Of a stretch of 64,000 nt of DNA, positions 44,997 through 53,977 are shown in pieces (positions within the stretch are counted from its first letter, which is position 1; each line of letters opens with the position of its first letter). The notes under the pieces are model-generated. The model had not been told where the DNA came from, searched no databases, and was given only the letters and a program-made list of their open reading frames with translations. Location of the stretch: positions 2,542,001 through 2,606,000 of the forward strand of contig NZ_CP155449.1 of the NCBI RefSeq assembly GCF_040518285.1, in the 5' to 3' direction. The position numbers and the translations under genes were made by a program. This DNA is from Knoellia sp. S7-12 (lineage in GTDB: Bacteria > Actinomycetota > Actinomycetes > Actinomycetales > Dermatophilaceae).

Positions 44997-46229
44997 TTAG
45001 GCGGTGAGGGAGTCCTTGACCGCCGCGACGAGCTGGTCGATCTCGTCCTCGGTGATGACAAGGGGCGGCGCGAGACGGATCGTCATGCCATGGGTGTCCT
45101 TGGCGAGGATGCCGCGCTCCATGAGGTGCTCACACATCTCGCGTCCGGTCGGCCCACCGGGCGTGACATCGAGGCCGGCCCACAGTCCGCGCACGCGCAC
45201 GGCGTCGAGCCCGTTGCCGACGAGCGGCTCGAGCCCGGCCAGCAGTCGCTCACCCAGCCGACGCGCACGCTCCTGGTACTCACCGGTGGCGAGCAGACGG
45301 CATACCTCATGTCCGATCGCGGCAGCGAGCGGGTTGCCACCGAAGGTCGAGCCGTGGGACCCGGGCGAGATGACGCCGAGGACGTCCTTGTCGGCGGCGA
45401 CGGCGGAGACGGGATAGAGGCCTCCGCCGAGGGCCTTGCCCAGGATGTACATGTCGGGCACGACCTCCTCGAGGTCGCACGCGAACGTCGTGCCGGTGCG
45501 GGCCAGACCCGACTGGATCTCGTCGGCGACCATGAGGACGTTCTGCTCGGTGCACAGTGCACGCAGGTCGCGCAGGAAGCCCTCGGGCGGGACGACGACG
45601 CCACCCTCACCCTGGATCGGCTCGAAGAGCACAGCGACGGTGAAGTCGTCCATGGCGGCGCGCACCGATTCGATGTCGCCATAACGGACGGCCCGGAAGC
45701 CGGGCGTGTAGGGACCGTAGTTGTCGTGCGCGACCTTGTCGTCGGAGAAGCTGATGATCGTGGTCGTGCGGCCGTGGAAGTTGCCCTCCATGACGATGAT
45801 GTTGGCCTGGTCCTCGGGGACGTTCTTGACCTCGTAGCCCCACTTGCGGCTGACCTTGAGCGCAGTCTCGACGGCCTCGGCACCGGAGTTCATCGGCAGC
45901 ACCATGTCCTTGCCGGTGAGCTCGGCGAGGGCCTGCGAAAACGGTCCGAGCTGGTCGTTGAAGAAGGCGCGGCTCGTGAGCGTCAGGGTGCCCAGCTGTT
46001 GGCGGGCACGCTCGACGAGGACGGGGTGGGAGTGGCCGAAGTTCAGGGCGGAGTAGCCAGCGAGGCAGTCGAGGTAGCGCTTGCCGTCGACGTCCGTCAC
46101 CCACGCGCCCTCACCACTTGCGATGACCACCGGGAGGGGGTGATAGTTGTGCGCCGCATAGCGCTCGGTCGTCTCGATGTGCTGCTCGGTGCTCACTGCC
46201 GGGCTGGTGCCGGTCTGCTCGAACGTCAT
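44997..46229 (-). CDS. rocD: Ornithine--oxo-acid aminotransferase
   Basis: RocD converts ornithine and 2-oxoglutarate to glutamate semialdehyde and glutamate. The 410-residue class III aminotransferase has ERYAAHNYHPLPVVIASGEG, LDCLAGYSALNFGHSHP, PMNSGAEAVETALKVSRKWG, VMEGNFHGRTTTIISFS, FEPIQGEGGVVVPPEG, ADEIQSGLARTG and the PLP-lysine motif ILGKALGGGLYPVSA. These are close to known RocD proteins, including the HNYHPLPV opening. ATG start; no arginine-catabolism neighbour is present. Confidence 0.95.
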   Translation of the reverse strand: MTFEQTGTSPAVSTEQHIETTERYAAHNYHPLPVVIASGEGAWVTDVDGKRYLDCLAGYSALNFGHSHPVLVERARQQLGTLTLTSRAFFNDQLGPFSQALAELTGKDMVLPMNSGAEAVETALKVSRKWGYEVKNVPEDQANIIVMEGNFHGRTTTIISFSDDKVAHDNYGPYTPGFRAVRYGDIESVRAAMDDFTVAVLFEPIQGEGGVVVPPEGFLRDLRALCTEQNVLMVADEIQSGLARTGTTFACDLEEVVPDMYILGKALGGGLYPVSAVAADKDVLGVISPGSHGSTFGGNPLAAAIGHEVCRLLATGEYQERARRLGERLLAGLEPLVGNGLDAVRVRGLWAGLDVTPGGPTGREMCEHLMERGILAKDTHGMTIRLAPPLVITEDEIDQLVAAVKDSLTA

Positions 46230-46280
46230 GGCGGGCTCACTCCTTCGTCGTGTGGTCGCGATCAGCGTAACTGCGCCCAG

Positions 46281-46961
46281 TCAGGGCTGACGACGGCCCA
46301 GCGTCCACGCCGTGGCCTCGTCGAGAGAGCCGTCTGCGACACGGGTGAAGACGAGGCGATCGTGCAGCCGGTTGGACCGCCCGCCCCAAAACTCGACCTC
46401 GTCGCAATTGATCCGATAGCCGCCCCAGAAGTCTGGGACGGGGACGTCGTCCGGGCGACCCTTGTCGGGCCACTGCGCCGCACACCTTGCGTATGCCGTC
46501 TCGAGCTCGGCTCTCGATGTGGCTGGCTCCGACTGCCTCGATGCCCACGCCGAGATGCGTGATCCCCACGGCCGTGAGCCGAAGTACTCGGTGACCTCAT
46601 CGCGGTGGAGCATCACGGCCCGGCCGCGGAACCGGATGGCGCGATACATCGACGGCCAGGTGAGGGAGGCCGCGATCGACGGGTTGCCAGCGAGCTCAAT
46701 TCCCTTGGCGGACAACGTGTTCGTGAGGAAGCCCGGGCCGCGATCGTCGAAGAACCGCATCAGGACGGTGCGCACGTTGGGGACACCGTCAGCGTCCACG
46801 GTGGCAACCGACAGCGCGTGTGGCTCGGGGACATCGACCTGAGCGGTGGAGCGCTCGACCGCCTCATTGACCCAGCGCTGCGCCTGGAGCCACGGCGTCG
46901 CGGCGACCTCGTCCTCGGACAGTCCAGTGCCGGTGTAGTCGATGCGCGTCACGTCGTTCAT
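46281..46961 (-). CDS. pdxH: Pyridoxamine 5'-phosphate oxidase PdxH
   Basis: PdxH is the FMN enzyme that makes pyridoxal phosphate, here next to the PLP-dependent rocD. The 226-residue protein shows EPHALSVATVDADGVPNVRT, VLMRFFDDRGPGFLTNTLSA, RAIRFRGRAVMLHRDEVTEY, RPWGSRISAWASRQS and the C-terminal VEFWGGRSNRLHDRLVF, all standard PdxH motifs. The start ATG has TAAGGT seven bases upstream and no ribosome site, so it is probably leaderless. Confidence 0.95.
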   Translation of the reverse strand: MNDVTRIDYTGTGLSEDEVAATPWLQAQRWVNEAVERSTAQVDVPEPHALSVATVDADGVPNVRTVLMRFFDDRGPGFLTNTLSAKGIELAGNPSIAASLTWPSMYRAIRFRGRAVMLHRDEVTEYFGSRPWGSRISAWASRQSEPATSRAELETAYARCAAQWPDKGRPDDVPVPDFWGGYRINCDEVEFWGGRSNRLHDRLVFTRVADGSLDEATAWTLGRRQP

Positions 46962-46968
46962 GTCATCG

Positions 46969-46974
46969 ACCTTA
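46969..46974 (-). promoter_or_regulatory. -10 box TAAGGT, probable leaderless start of pdxH
   Basis: On the minus strand TAAGGT (TANNNT) is followed by seven bases and the pdxH ATG. No Shine-Dalgarno-like sequence is present between them. Confidence 0.5.
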
Positions 46975-47024
46975 GAGGCGCGTCAGTTGCGGCCTGCACC
47001 ACCCTTCAGCCCCTGGATCCGAGG

Positions 47025-47525
47025 TCAGGTGTCGGCGGGTTCGGCGGGTTCGGCGGGTTCGGCGAGTTCGGTGTGGATGGTGTCGCGGGTGACCGGCTGG
47101 CCACAGTGGTGGCAGAGCAGATCGACCTGGACCGGCTGGCCGCAGGAGTGCCGGCGGGTGATGGCCGGTCTGTCCACTGCCCACCTCTCGCCCCACTGGG
47201 AGAGAGCGAGCATGACCGGGAACAGTTCCTGGCCGGCCTCGGTGAAGTGGTATTCGTGGCGGGGCGGGTGTTCGCTGTACGGCCGGCGTTCGATGACGCC
47301 GGCAGCCTCAAGCTTGCGGAGTCGGTCGGCGAGGATGTCGCGGGAAACGCCGGTGTAGCCCGCGATACGGGCAAAGCGGTGCACGCCGTAGCCGATCTCG
47401 CGCAGCGCCAGGAGCGACCACCGCTCGCCAAGAATGTCCAGAGCGCCCGCGAGTGAGCACGGTCGGACTGCCAGGGGCTGCTCGTCCATGCGGATGCCGG
47501 GGCGCGCGTCGGGATCTGTCATCAC
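47025..47525 (-). CDS. HxlR-family transcriptional regulator
   Basis: The 166-residue protein has the HxlR winged-helix core: RPCSLAGALDILGERWSLLA (Cys near residue 23), FARIAGYTGVSRDILADRLR, LEAAGVIERRPYSEHPPRHE and YHFTEAGQELFPVMLALSQW. A C-terminal extension carries a zinc-ribbon-like HSCGQPVQVDLLCHHCGQPV and ends in AEPAEPAEPADT, encoded by four 9-bp repeats. The start may be M1, M2 or M12. Divergent from an SDR gene, with an inverted repeat between; regulators of this family usually control the adjacent divergent gene. Confidence 0.92.
   Translation of the reverse strand: MMTDPDARPGIRMDEQPLAVRPCSLAGALDILGERWSLLALREIGYGVHRFARIAGYTGVSRDILADRLRKLEAAGVIERRPYSEHPPRHEYHFTEAGQELFPVMLALSQWGERWAVDRPAITRRHSCGQPVQVDLLCHHCGQPVTRDTIHTELAEPAEPAEPADT
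47034..47069. repeat. Four tandem 9-bp repeats at the end of the HxlR gene
   Basis: Units GGCGGGTTC three times and GGCGAGTTC once encode the Ala-Glu-Pro repeats at the C-terminus of the regulator. In-frame copy-number change would alter only the tail length. Confidence 0.7.
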
Positions 47526-47539
47526 CTCACCCTAGCCAC

Positions 47540-47602
47540 GTGTGTTGTCATTTCCAACTCACTCGACTACGGTTGGCGACTCAGTAGGAGATCACAACAC
47601 AC
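47540..47602. promoter_or_regulatory. Divergent HxlR-SDR control region with inverted repeat
   Basis: Perfect 9-bp arms GTGTGTTGT (47540-47548) and ACAACACAC (47594-47602) flank the centre of the 92-bp gap. A smaller inverted pair CCAAC/GTTGG lies inside (about 47555-47575). This is a candidate operator for the HxlR regulator. The SDR ribosome site CAGGAG follows at 47609-47614. Confidence 0.5.
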
Positions 47603-47617
47603 TGCGTCCAGGAGCTC

Positions 47618-48436
47618 ATGATGAAGACAACTCGCCCGGTAGCACTCGTCACAGGTGCATCCTCCGGCATCGGGAAGGAAGCCGCGCTCGCGCTGGTCAC
47701 AGCGGGTTTCGACGTGATCGGAACGAGCCGCGACACCTCGCGGGCCACCCCGCTGGAAGGCGTGGCGTTCATCGACCTCGACGTGGCCAGTGACACCTCG
47801 GCCACCGCTGCGGTCCAGCAGGTGATCGAGCGGTTCGGACGGATCGACGTCCTGGTGAACAACGCCGGCGTCGGCGCGATCGGCGCAGCGGAGGAAACCA
47901 CCATGGCGCAATCCCAGGCAGTCTTCGACATCAACGTTTTCGGAGTCATGCGCATGGTCAACCAGGTGCTTCCACACATGCGAGCGCAAGGAAGCGGTCG
48001 CATCATCAACCTCTCGTCCGTGCAGGGATTCCTCCCCGCTCCGTACATGGCCGTCTATGGCGCCTCCAAGCACGCGATCGAGGGCTACTCCCAGTCCCTG
48101 GACCACGAGGTCCGGGAGTACGGCATCCGGTCACTTCTCGTCGAGCCGGCCTACACCAGGACCGGATTCGAGGCCAACAGCACGCAACCCGACGCGCCCC
48201 TGCAGGTGTACGCACAGCAGCGGCAAACCTTCGGCCGCGTCATGACGGCGGCGATCAAGGACGGCGACGATCCCGCCGTGGTCGCCAAGGTCATCGTCAG
48301 CGCGGCGACAGACCCCAATCCGAAGCTGCACTACACCGCCGGACCTTTGGCCGGACGCGCCAGCATGCTGCGCCGCTTCGCCCCTGCCCGAATCTTCGAC
48401 CGTCAGATCCGCAAGCTCAACCAGCTGACCGACTGA
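47618..48436 (+). CDS. Short-chain dehydrogenase/reductase
   Basis: The 272-residue classical SDR has the cofactor motif ALVTGASSGIGKEAALALVT (TGxxxGxG), DLDVASD, NNAGVG, the catalytic Ser in IINLSSVQG and YGASKHA (YxxxK). The position of an Arg after the first strand (GTSRDTSR) suggests NADP(H). Substrate unknown. It lies divergent from the HxlR regulator and is followed after 49 bases by an NTF2-like gene. Confidence 0.93.
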   Translation: MMKTTRPVALVTGASSGIGKEAALALVTAGFDVIGTSRDTSRATPLEGVAFIDLDVASDTSATAAVQQVIERFGRIDVLVNNAGVGAIGAAEETTMAQSQAVFDINVFGVMRMVNQVLPHMRAQGSGRIINLSSVQGFLPAPYMAVYGASKHAIEGYSQSLDHEVREYGIRSLLVEPAYTRTGFEANSTQPDAPLQVYAQQRQTFGRVMTAAIKDGDDPAVVAKVIVSAATDPNPKLHYTAGPLAGRASMLRRFAPARIFDRQIRKLNQLTD

Positions 48437-48485
48437 CGCACTCCTACCGAGAACCCATCGCTCCCCTCAGACCGGGAGTGAGCCC

Positions 48486-49016
48486 ATGCCACCAGCCACA
48501 CAGTCCACTGCCGCCACCGTCGCGCGCTGGCGCGCCGCCGCGGAAGGCGCTGACGCCCAAGCCGCCGTTGCCTGCCTGAGCCCGGACATCGTCCTCAGCT
48601 CGCCGCTCACCGAGCAGTTCCGCCTCGAAGGACCCGAGGAGGTGGGCGACTTCCTCGCCTCGGCGTTCACCGCGATCGAGGACATCCGCTTCCACACCGA
48701 GATCGGCCAGGTCGACGCATACGCGCTGGCCTACCGGGCGCGGATAGGCACCCAGCCGTTCGAGGAAGTTCAAATGTTGCGGTTCGACGACGACGCACAG
48801 ATATCGGAGATCTCCCTCTACGGACGTCCGATGCCGGCCCTGACCGCGCTGATGATCACGCTGGGCCCAAAACTCGCTCGCCAACAGGGCCGCCGTGGCC
48901 TCGCCGCGCTGCTGCGCGCCACCAGCACACCTGTGCACTCGATGGTCACCTTCGGGGACCGCCGCGTGGTCCCCCTGACCCGGCCCCGAAGCCCCGAGCT
49001 GCACAGGGGTCGCTGA
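48486..49016 (+). CDS. NTF2/SnoaL-like protein
   Basis: The 176-residue protein has an N-terminal alpha+beta domain of about 120 residues with the NTF2-like pattern (ARWRAAAEGADAQAAVACLS, PDIVLSSPLTEQFRLEGPEE, then strands ending VQMLRFDDDAQISEISLYGR). The C-terminal part is helical and basic. It may be co-transcribed with the SDR gene. Such domains serve as small-molecule enzymes or binding proteins; no specific role is visible. Confidence 0.75.
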   Translation: MPPATQSTAATVARWRAAAEGADAQAAVACLSPDIVLSSPLTEQFRLEGPEEVGDFLASAFTAIEDIRFHTEIGQVDAYALAYRARIGTQPFEEVQMLRFDDDAQISEISLYGRPMPALTALMITLGPKLARQQGRRGLAALLRATSTPVHSMVTFGDRRVVPLTRPRSPELHRGR

Positions 49017-49075
49017 GGAAGGACGACCCGAGGCTGGCCCCGCGCTCGGGCGATGGGCGACTTCGGGGGAAGCGG

Positions 49076-49606
49076 TCAGCCTCCTGTGCTGGGACTCCGT
49101 CCGGCGAAGGCTGCGAGGCGGTCGTGGACCGACGCATCGGCCGCCGCGTCCACCTCGGGCTCGAAGGCACCCTTCCGGTTCTCGGGCGTGAGGTTTGCAC
49201 TCATGAACGCGTAGGCGTGCTCGGCCACCTCATCGTCGAGCGAGGTCTGACTGCCCGTCGACCGCGCGAGATCCCAGCTGTGCACGGCGAACTCCGGGAT
49301 CGCCGCGTTCGACGAACCACCGGACTCATCCGCCTTCACCTGCTCGAGCAAAGCCGCCGCACCGGAGCGAAAGTCCGCGGCGGGGTCCTCACCGAGCTCG
49401 GGCGGGTTGGCCCAGTCGACGTCTTTGCCGGCAAACATCGAGATGAAGTTCTGCGGTGATGCGACGACGTGGCGCACGAGGTGCCCGACCTTCCAGTCCT
49501 CGCACGTGGAAGGCGAGTCGTATTGCTCTGGCGTGACCTCGTCGAGCAGGCCGGCCGTCTGGTCGAGTGCGCGCGTGAGCAGGTTGGCGTCGGGCTGGGA
49601 GTTCAT
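49076..49606 (-). CDS. TIGR03086/DinB-like metal-binding protein
   Basis: The 176-residue protein follows the actinobacterial mycothiol-dependent maleylpyruvate isomerase N-terminal pattern: LLTRALDQTAGLLDEVTPEQ, then PSTCEDWKVGHLVRHVVASP (His residues for metal) and later EFAVHSWDLARSTG with the third His. These four-helix proteins bind a divalent metal and in some cases use mycothiol. The exact reaction is unknown. Confidence 0.82.
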   Translation of the reverse strand: MNSQPDANLLTRALDQTAGLLDEVTPEQYDSPSTCEDWKVGHLVRHVVASPQNFISMFAGKDVDWANPPELGEDPAADFRSGAAALLEQVKADESGGSSNAAIPEFAVHSWDLARSTGSQTSLDDEVAEHAYAFMSANLTPENRKGAFEPEVDAAADASVHDRLAAFAGRSPSTGG

Positions 49607-49738
49607 GGCGAACCTTCCGTGGACGATTGGCTGGCCGTTCCGACGCTACAGATCGTCACCGACAGCGTCGTCGCGTCGGCAACGCCGATCCCCGCGCCGT
49701 CCAGTCGCCCCCGATCGGGCGGTAGCGTCGCCGACACC

Positions 49739-50449
49739 ATGCCGATCCACAGCTTCCACCTCGCGACCGTGCCGCCGACCACAGCCGCCCGCGCTCTCTT
49801 CAGGTCGCCGAAGGCCCAGGTTGACCACGGCGTCGCGGGGCTCAGCCACATCGAGCACCTCTCGCTCATGACGCTCGGCGCGCCAGCGCTCTCTCTCGAG
49901 CGCCTCCAGTTGCGGCGCCTCGCGGTCTTCGCCCAGTGGGACTCCGAGCAGGCTCTGGACGACTACCTCGGCGCCCACCCGCTCGGTCAGCACCTCGCCA
50001 CCGGCTGGCACGTGCGGCTCGAGTTCGTGCGTCGCTGGGGCGCCGTCACCGGCCTCCACCGGCTGCCGCTCAACGCGAGCACCATGGATCCCGAGGAGCC
50101 GGTCGTCGCCGTGACCCTGGCGCACCTCAAGCTCCTCCACGTCCGCCGCTTCTTTCAGTGGGGTCGGCCGGTCGAGCGACTAGTGCGCGACTCCCCCGGC
50201 ACCACCCTGGCCCTGGCCGCCATCCGACCACCACGGACGTTCTCCACGTTCTCGGTGTGGAATTCGATGCGCGAGATGCGCGCCATGGTCGAGGGCCACA
50301 ACACCAGCCCAGCGCCGGAGCGTCACGCCACAGCGATGGCCGAACGCGAGCGTGAGGACTTCCACTACGAGTTCACGACGCTGCGCTTCCGGCCGCTGTC
50401 GGAACACGGTGAGTGGGAGGGTCGTCGCGGCATCGTCCCGACGCCCTGA
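49739..50449 (+). CDS. Spheroidene monooxygenase (CrtA)-like protein
   Basis: The protein of about 236 residues starts MPIHSFHLATVPPTTAARAL. Its middle and C-terminal parts follow the layout of CrtA-like proteins: FAQWDSEQALDDYL, HVRLEFVRRWGAVTGLHRLP, RTFSTFSVWNSMREMRAMVE and HATAMAEREREDFHYEFTTL then RFRPLSEHGEWEG. No carotenoid gene lies nearby, so the true role is unknown. The start has TAGCGT ten bases upstream and no ribosome site. Confidence 0.6.
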   Translation: MPIHSFHLATVPPTTAARALFRSPKAQVDHGVAGLSHIEHLSLMTLGAPALSLERLQLRRLAVFAQWDSEQALDDYLGAHPLGQHLATGWHVRLEFVRRWGAVTGLHRLPLNASTMDPEEPVVAVTLAHLKLLHVRRFFQWGRPVERLVRDSPGTTLALAAIRPPRTFSTFSVWNSMREMRAMVEGHNTSPAPERHATAMAEREREDFHYEFTTLRFRPLSEHGEWEGRRGIVPTP

Positions 50450-50475
50450 GCAAGCAGTCCCGACACACGACCAAC

Positions 50476-50491
50476 GACGGCGTATGCCGTC
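50476..50491. terminator. Small hairpin containing GTATGCCG between convergent genes
   Basis: GACGGC-GTAT-GCCGTC: 6-bp arms with the octamer spanning loop and right arm, located between convergent stops at 50449 and 50508. It is weak as a terminator but repeats the placement of the octamer in gene-end hairpins. Confidence 0.45.
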
Positions 50492-50507
50492 CCGCCCAGT
50501 GTGCCAG

Positions 50508-51218
50508 TCAGCTCGCCACGAGCTCGGCGCTGGCGAGCGCCTCGTTGGGCACGGCATAGAGCTCGTCGCCGACCCTGACCTGGCTGCGCGTGGCGAAGGC
50601 GGCCTCGACCTCGCCGACGGCACCGTGCAAGGCCCCGTCCACGACGATGCGCACCATGGCTCCGACCACAAAGGGCGAATGGCCCACTGTGACAGCGGAA
50701 CTCACACGCTCCCCGCGACCGAGCGTCAGTGACTCGAGCTCCGCGCGATAGGCCTGACCCATCTCCACGCGTCGCCCGTGGAAGGTCCAGGCGATGACGA
50801 ACTCGGAGTCGAACCCGTGACGGCAGCGCACGCAGCTCTGGACCCGCGTGGGTCGACGGTGACGCGTCGAGACGTGACCGTTGGGGCACTCACCACGCCA
50901 CGGACCGTCGACGGTCGGCGCGTTCGTGGGCACCGTGCGCTCACCGGAGCAGCCGATGGCCATGGCCTTGGCCCGCCACACGCCGTCGTGACCGTGACCG
51001 GGCCCGACGAGGGCGTGGGCGATCTCGTGCAGGATCGTGTCGCGCACCTCGGCCTCGTCGTGAAGGCGAGTCAAGGGAGCGCTGAGAGAGATCGTGCGGC
51101 CAGCAAAGCGGCATACGCCTGCTCTGGTCTTGGCCCGATCGGTCGTGATCGTCCAGTGCTCCAGCCCGTGCTCACGCAACAGGCGGCGCCCGAGTGCGAG
51201 TGCCGGTGAGATCTCCAT
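50508..51218 (-). CDS. SprT-like zinc metallopeptidase
   Basis: The protein of about 236 residues has the metallopeptidase motif TILHEIAHALVGPGHGHDGV (HEIAH at 64-68, third ligand in GHGHD), followed by a Cys pattern of a zinc ribbon (CPNGHVSTRHRR and QSCVRCRHGF) as in SprT-like proteins. The C-terminal 70 residues form a separate small beta domain. ATG at 51216-51218 (MEISPALALG) was chosen over a longer frame; a GTG two codons earlier is possible. SprT relatives act on DNA-protein crosslinks in eukaryotes; the bacterial role is unclear. Confidence 0.82.
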   Translation of the reverse strand: MEISPALALGRRLLREHGLEHWTITTDRAKTRAGVCRFAGRTISLSAPLTRLHDEAEVRDTILHEIAHALVGPGHGHDGVWRAKAMAIGCSGERTVPTNAPTVDGPWRGECPNGHVSTRHRRPTRVQSCVRCRHGFDSEFVIAWTFHGRRVEMGQAYRAELESLTLGRGERVSSAVTVGHSPFVVGAMVRIVVDGALHGAVGEVEAAFATRSQVRVGDELYAVPNEALASAELVAS

Positions 51219-51326
51219 GACCACGATGCTGTCAGGAGCCACTGACACTGCCCGCCCGCGCTGGACCAAGTCACTCACAGGTGGGCCGTATAGGGTTTGT
51301 CCAACCTCGCCAACCAGGAGTCCGTC

Positions 51327-52247
51327 ATGGCAAGACCCGACGACATCAGCACCAACTCCACCCGCTGGGATGCCCGCGCCCGGACTCAACTCGCTCACGC
51401 CCTGCGGTCACGCGTGGCGGGTGACGACGCCGCTGCCAAGGCGGCCGTCATCTGGGGCGCCGAGGGTGAGCGCTGGTTTACGCCCGAGGACCCGATCTGG
51501 CGAGTGCACGCGGACGCGGCGATGTTCCCCGGGGGCATCCGGGCGTTGCTCCTCCAGTCGTTGCATCCCCTCGCCATGGCTGGTGTTGCGGGGCACTCGG
51601 GCTTCAAGGGTGACCCGTGGGGGCGGCTCCAGCGCACCAGCGAGTTCCTCGCGACCACGACCTTCGGCACGATCGAGCACGCTGAGAAGATCATCGAGCG
51701 CGTGCGCTCGATCCATGAGCGGGTGCGCGGCAAGGCAGCCGACGGACGTCCCTACGCGGCGAGCGACCCCCACCTGCTCCGGTGGGTCCACGTCACCGAG
51801 GTGGACAGCTTCCTCGTCGCCTTCCAGCGGTATGCCGCGAAGCCGCTGACCGACGCGGAGGCCGACCGCTATGTCGAGCAGACCGCAGTCGTGGCGCAAC
51901 GCCTCGGAGTCGTGGACCCACCGCTGACAACGGCCGCCCTGGCCACGGCGATTGAGGCGTATCGGCCGGAGCTGCAGTCCACGCCCGCCGCACGCGAAGC
52001 CGCCCGATTCCTGCTCGTGCACCCGCCGCTCCCCCTCGCCGCGAAGCCCGGGTATGCCGCACTCGCCGCTGGTGCCGTGGCGCTTCTCCCCCGCTGGGCA
52101 CGCCGCCCGCTGCGGTTGCCGTGGTTGCCGTTCACCGAGAGGGTGCTGGCTCGTCCCCTGGGTGATGCGGCCACAGCCACAGTTCGATGGGCGATGACGG
52201 ATCCGCAGGACGTGCGGATCGTCGCGTCGGAGTCTCGGACGGCCTGA
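51327..52247 (+). CDS. MpaB/DUF2236 family oxygenase-like protein
   Basis: The protein of about 306 residues shows the DUF2236 pattern: WRVHADAAMFPGGIRALLLQ, LHPLAMAGVAGHSGFKGDPW, RTSEFLATTTFGTIEHAEKI, and the His-containing DPHLLRWVHVTEVDSFLVAF. This family includes latex-clearing protein and MpaB, which bind heme; here the conserved His residues fit. ATG at 51327 has AGGAG six bases upstream. The substrate is not predictable. Confidence 0.87.
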   Translation: MARPDDISTNSTRWDARARTQLAHALRSRVAGDDAAAKAAVIWGAEGERWFTPEDPIWRVHADAAMFPGGIRALLLQSLHPLAMAGVAGHSGFKGDPWGRLQRTSEFLATTTFGTIEHAEKIIERVRSIHERVRGKAADGRPYAASDPHLLRWVHVTEVDSFLVAFQRYAAKPLTDAEADRYVEQTAVVAQRLGVVDPPLTTAALATAIEAYRPELQSTPAAREAARFLLVHPPLPLAAKPGYAALAAGAVALLPRWARRPLRLPWLPFTERVLARPLGDAATATVRWAMTDPQDVRIVASESRTA

Positions 52248-52408
52248 ACCGACGCAACGCAACCCGCTGGGACCCACGCTGAAACCTCCGCCAAGACCTC
52301 AGCGGGGCTCGACCTGCGTGCCGCCCCGGGTTGCGTAGACCTGGCTCGGCTCACATCCAGCCAAGGTCGGGTCGAGGTCCGATCAGCAACGGGTCGCGCC
52401 GGCAGGAC

Positions 52409-53977
52409 TCACGCCACATCCCGCCAACGGTCGTCCTCTTCTTCCCACAGAGCCAGGTGCTCAGTTTCCAGTTCGTCAGCGATCTCCAGCACCAACCACT
52501 CGGGCATCGCGGACTCCCATCCTTCCGGCGGACCAGTGTCGAGTTGCCGTCGACGACGGCCCACGGCAGATCGCCTTCGATCGCGTGCGAACTCGGCCAG
52601 CCGTTCGGGCAGATGTCGGTCATAGCTCCCCGGGCTCAGGTCCCACGTGACGGATCGTCCGTGACCGTCGGGCAGATGGACAGTCGCGATGAGGCGCTGG
52701 TCGTGGACCTGCGTGTGGTGGCGCTGGCAGAGCAGCGCCGCGTTCTCAAGGTCTGACGGGCCGCCGTCAACCCAGTGGACGACATGGTGGGCTTGGGTCC
52801 ACGCTGCGGGGGCGGTGCACCCCGGGAAGGTGCACTGACCATCGCGGTGCCAGAGGAACCTACGTTGACCCAAGGTGAAGAGTCGAGTGACCCGTCCGAG
52901 GTCGGCGATCTCGCCATCGGCTCCGAGGACAACGGGGATCACGTCGGCGTCGCAGGCCAGCTGACGCACGACTGACGGGGCGAGCATGGTCTGCCGCGCC
53001 CGCGATCCCAGCACAGCGCCACTCCCCTGTCCTCCGTCAACGCCTGCGAGTCCCGCCAACAGATCGGCCAACGTCACACTCACGTGCACGACAGTGGCAG
53101 CCCCACCGGGGTCCCTGTGTGCGGCCTCGGCTGAGGCTGCGCCCGTCAACACAGCGTCAAGGGCCTCCACCCGCCGCTGGCCCGAACAGCGCAGGTCGGC
53201 CTCGCCCGTGTCGGGGTTCGGCGCAGGCTTCGACAGTGGCCCGATCGCGGCTTCGAGCCTCGAGGCCTGCGCGGGAGTCATCGCCATCCGGTATTCCGTC
53301 AGGTCGCCGTCCGCCACGACAGGGCTGGACAAGAAGGCTCCGGCACGCAGCCGCTTCTGCTTGTCGTCGAACTCTCCCTCGATGCCGTACTTCGCCAGCA
53401 GTCGCGGCCGGATCTTGCGAGCCTCGGCCTGGCCCCACTCGACACCGTGGTCGAGGATGGCTCCCGCCACCGTTGGCACGGCATCCTCGACCAGCAGGTC
53501 CTTCATCCGAGCGACTTCACGCAGCGCGGTCAGAGCCAACCCTGCCCCCACTTCACCGGTGATCACGCGCCCCCACACGATCCCCTCGGGTCGACTCGCG
53601 TCACCGAAAGCACCCGCTTCGGGACCACCCCGCGACCACATGCCACCCGGTGTCGACGCTGCCGCTTCCTGCGCGAGCTGAGCCACCTGCCCAGCGCCAC
53701 CCTGTCGCAGCGACGGCGCGTGCTCGCGCACCCAGGAGTGCACGGATCCGACACCTCGACGTGCGGACGCGAACTCGCCACGGTGGGCGGCCTCCGCGGT
53801 GACGCGCACCTGCGCGGCCGCCGCCTGCGACTTCACCTCATCGGCGAGCGTCATGACCTCGGCGAGGTCGGTGGCGCTGAGGGAGGACATCACGTCGCCG
53901 ATGCCTGCCAGCCCGTCGCGAGCAGCGTTGAGCACCCCACGCAATGACGTGGCGGTAGCCGGCTGCTGCTCGTCCAT
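52409..53977 (-). CDS. DUF222 (13E12-type) protein with C-terminal HNH nuclease domain
   Basis: The 522-residue protein has an N-terminal DUF222/13E12 region (LADEVKSQAAAAQVRVTAEA, SVHSWVREHAPSLRQGGAGQ) and a C-terminal HNH domain: CTFPGCTAPAAWTQAHHVVH, WVDGGPSDLENAALLCQRHH and TQVHD. All HNH ligands seem intact. These genes are multicopy in many actinobacteria and may be selfish or defence-related; the role is unproven. The ATG at 53975-53977 has a strong GGAGGAGGG site. Confidence 0.92.
   Translation of the reverse strand: MDEQQPATATSLRGVLNAARDGLAGIGDVMSSLSATDLAEVMTLADEVKSQAAAAQVRVTAEAAHRGEFASARRGVGSVHSWVREHAPSLRQGGAGQVAQLAQEAAASTPGGMWSRGGPEAGAFGDASRPEGIVWGRVITGEVGAGLALTALREVARMKDLLVEDAVPTVAGAILDHGVEWGQAEARKIRPRLLAKYGIEGEFDDKQKRLRAGAFLSSPVVADGDLTEYRMAMTPAQASRLEAAIGPLSKPAPNPDTGEADLRCSGQRRVEALDAVLTGAASAEAAHRDPGGAATVVHVSVTLADLLAGLAGVDGGQGSGAVLGSRARQTMLAPSVVRQLACDADVIPVVLGADGEIADLGRVTRLFTLGQRRFLWHRDGQCTFPGCTAPAAWTQAHHVVHWVDGGPSDLENAALLCQRHHTQVHDQRLIATVHLPDGHGRSVTWDLSPGSYDRHLPERLAEFARDRRRSAVGRRRRQLDTGPPEGWESAMPEWLVLEIADELETEHLALWEEEDDRWRDVA

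Noticed and set aside
52409..53977. Mobile element or intein (HNH domain)
   Set aside because: No terminal repeats, target duplication, intein splice motifs or intron around it; it is a free-standing DUF222-HNH gene of a common actinobacterial family.
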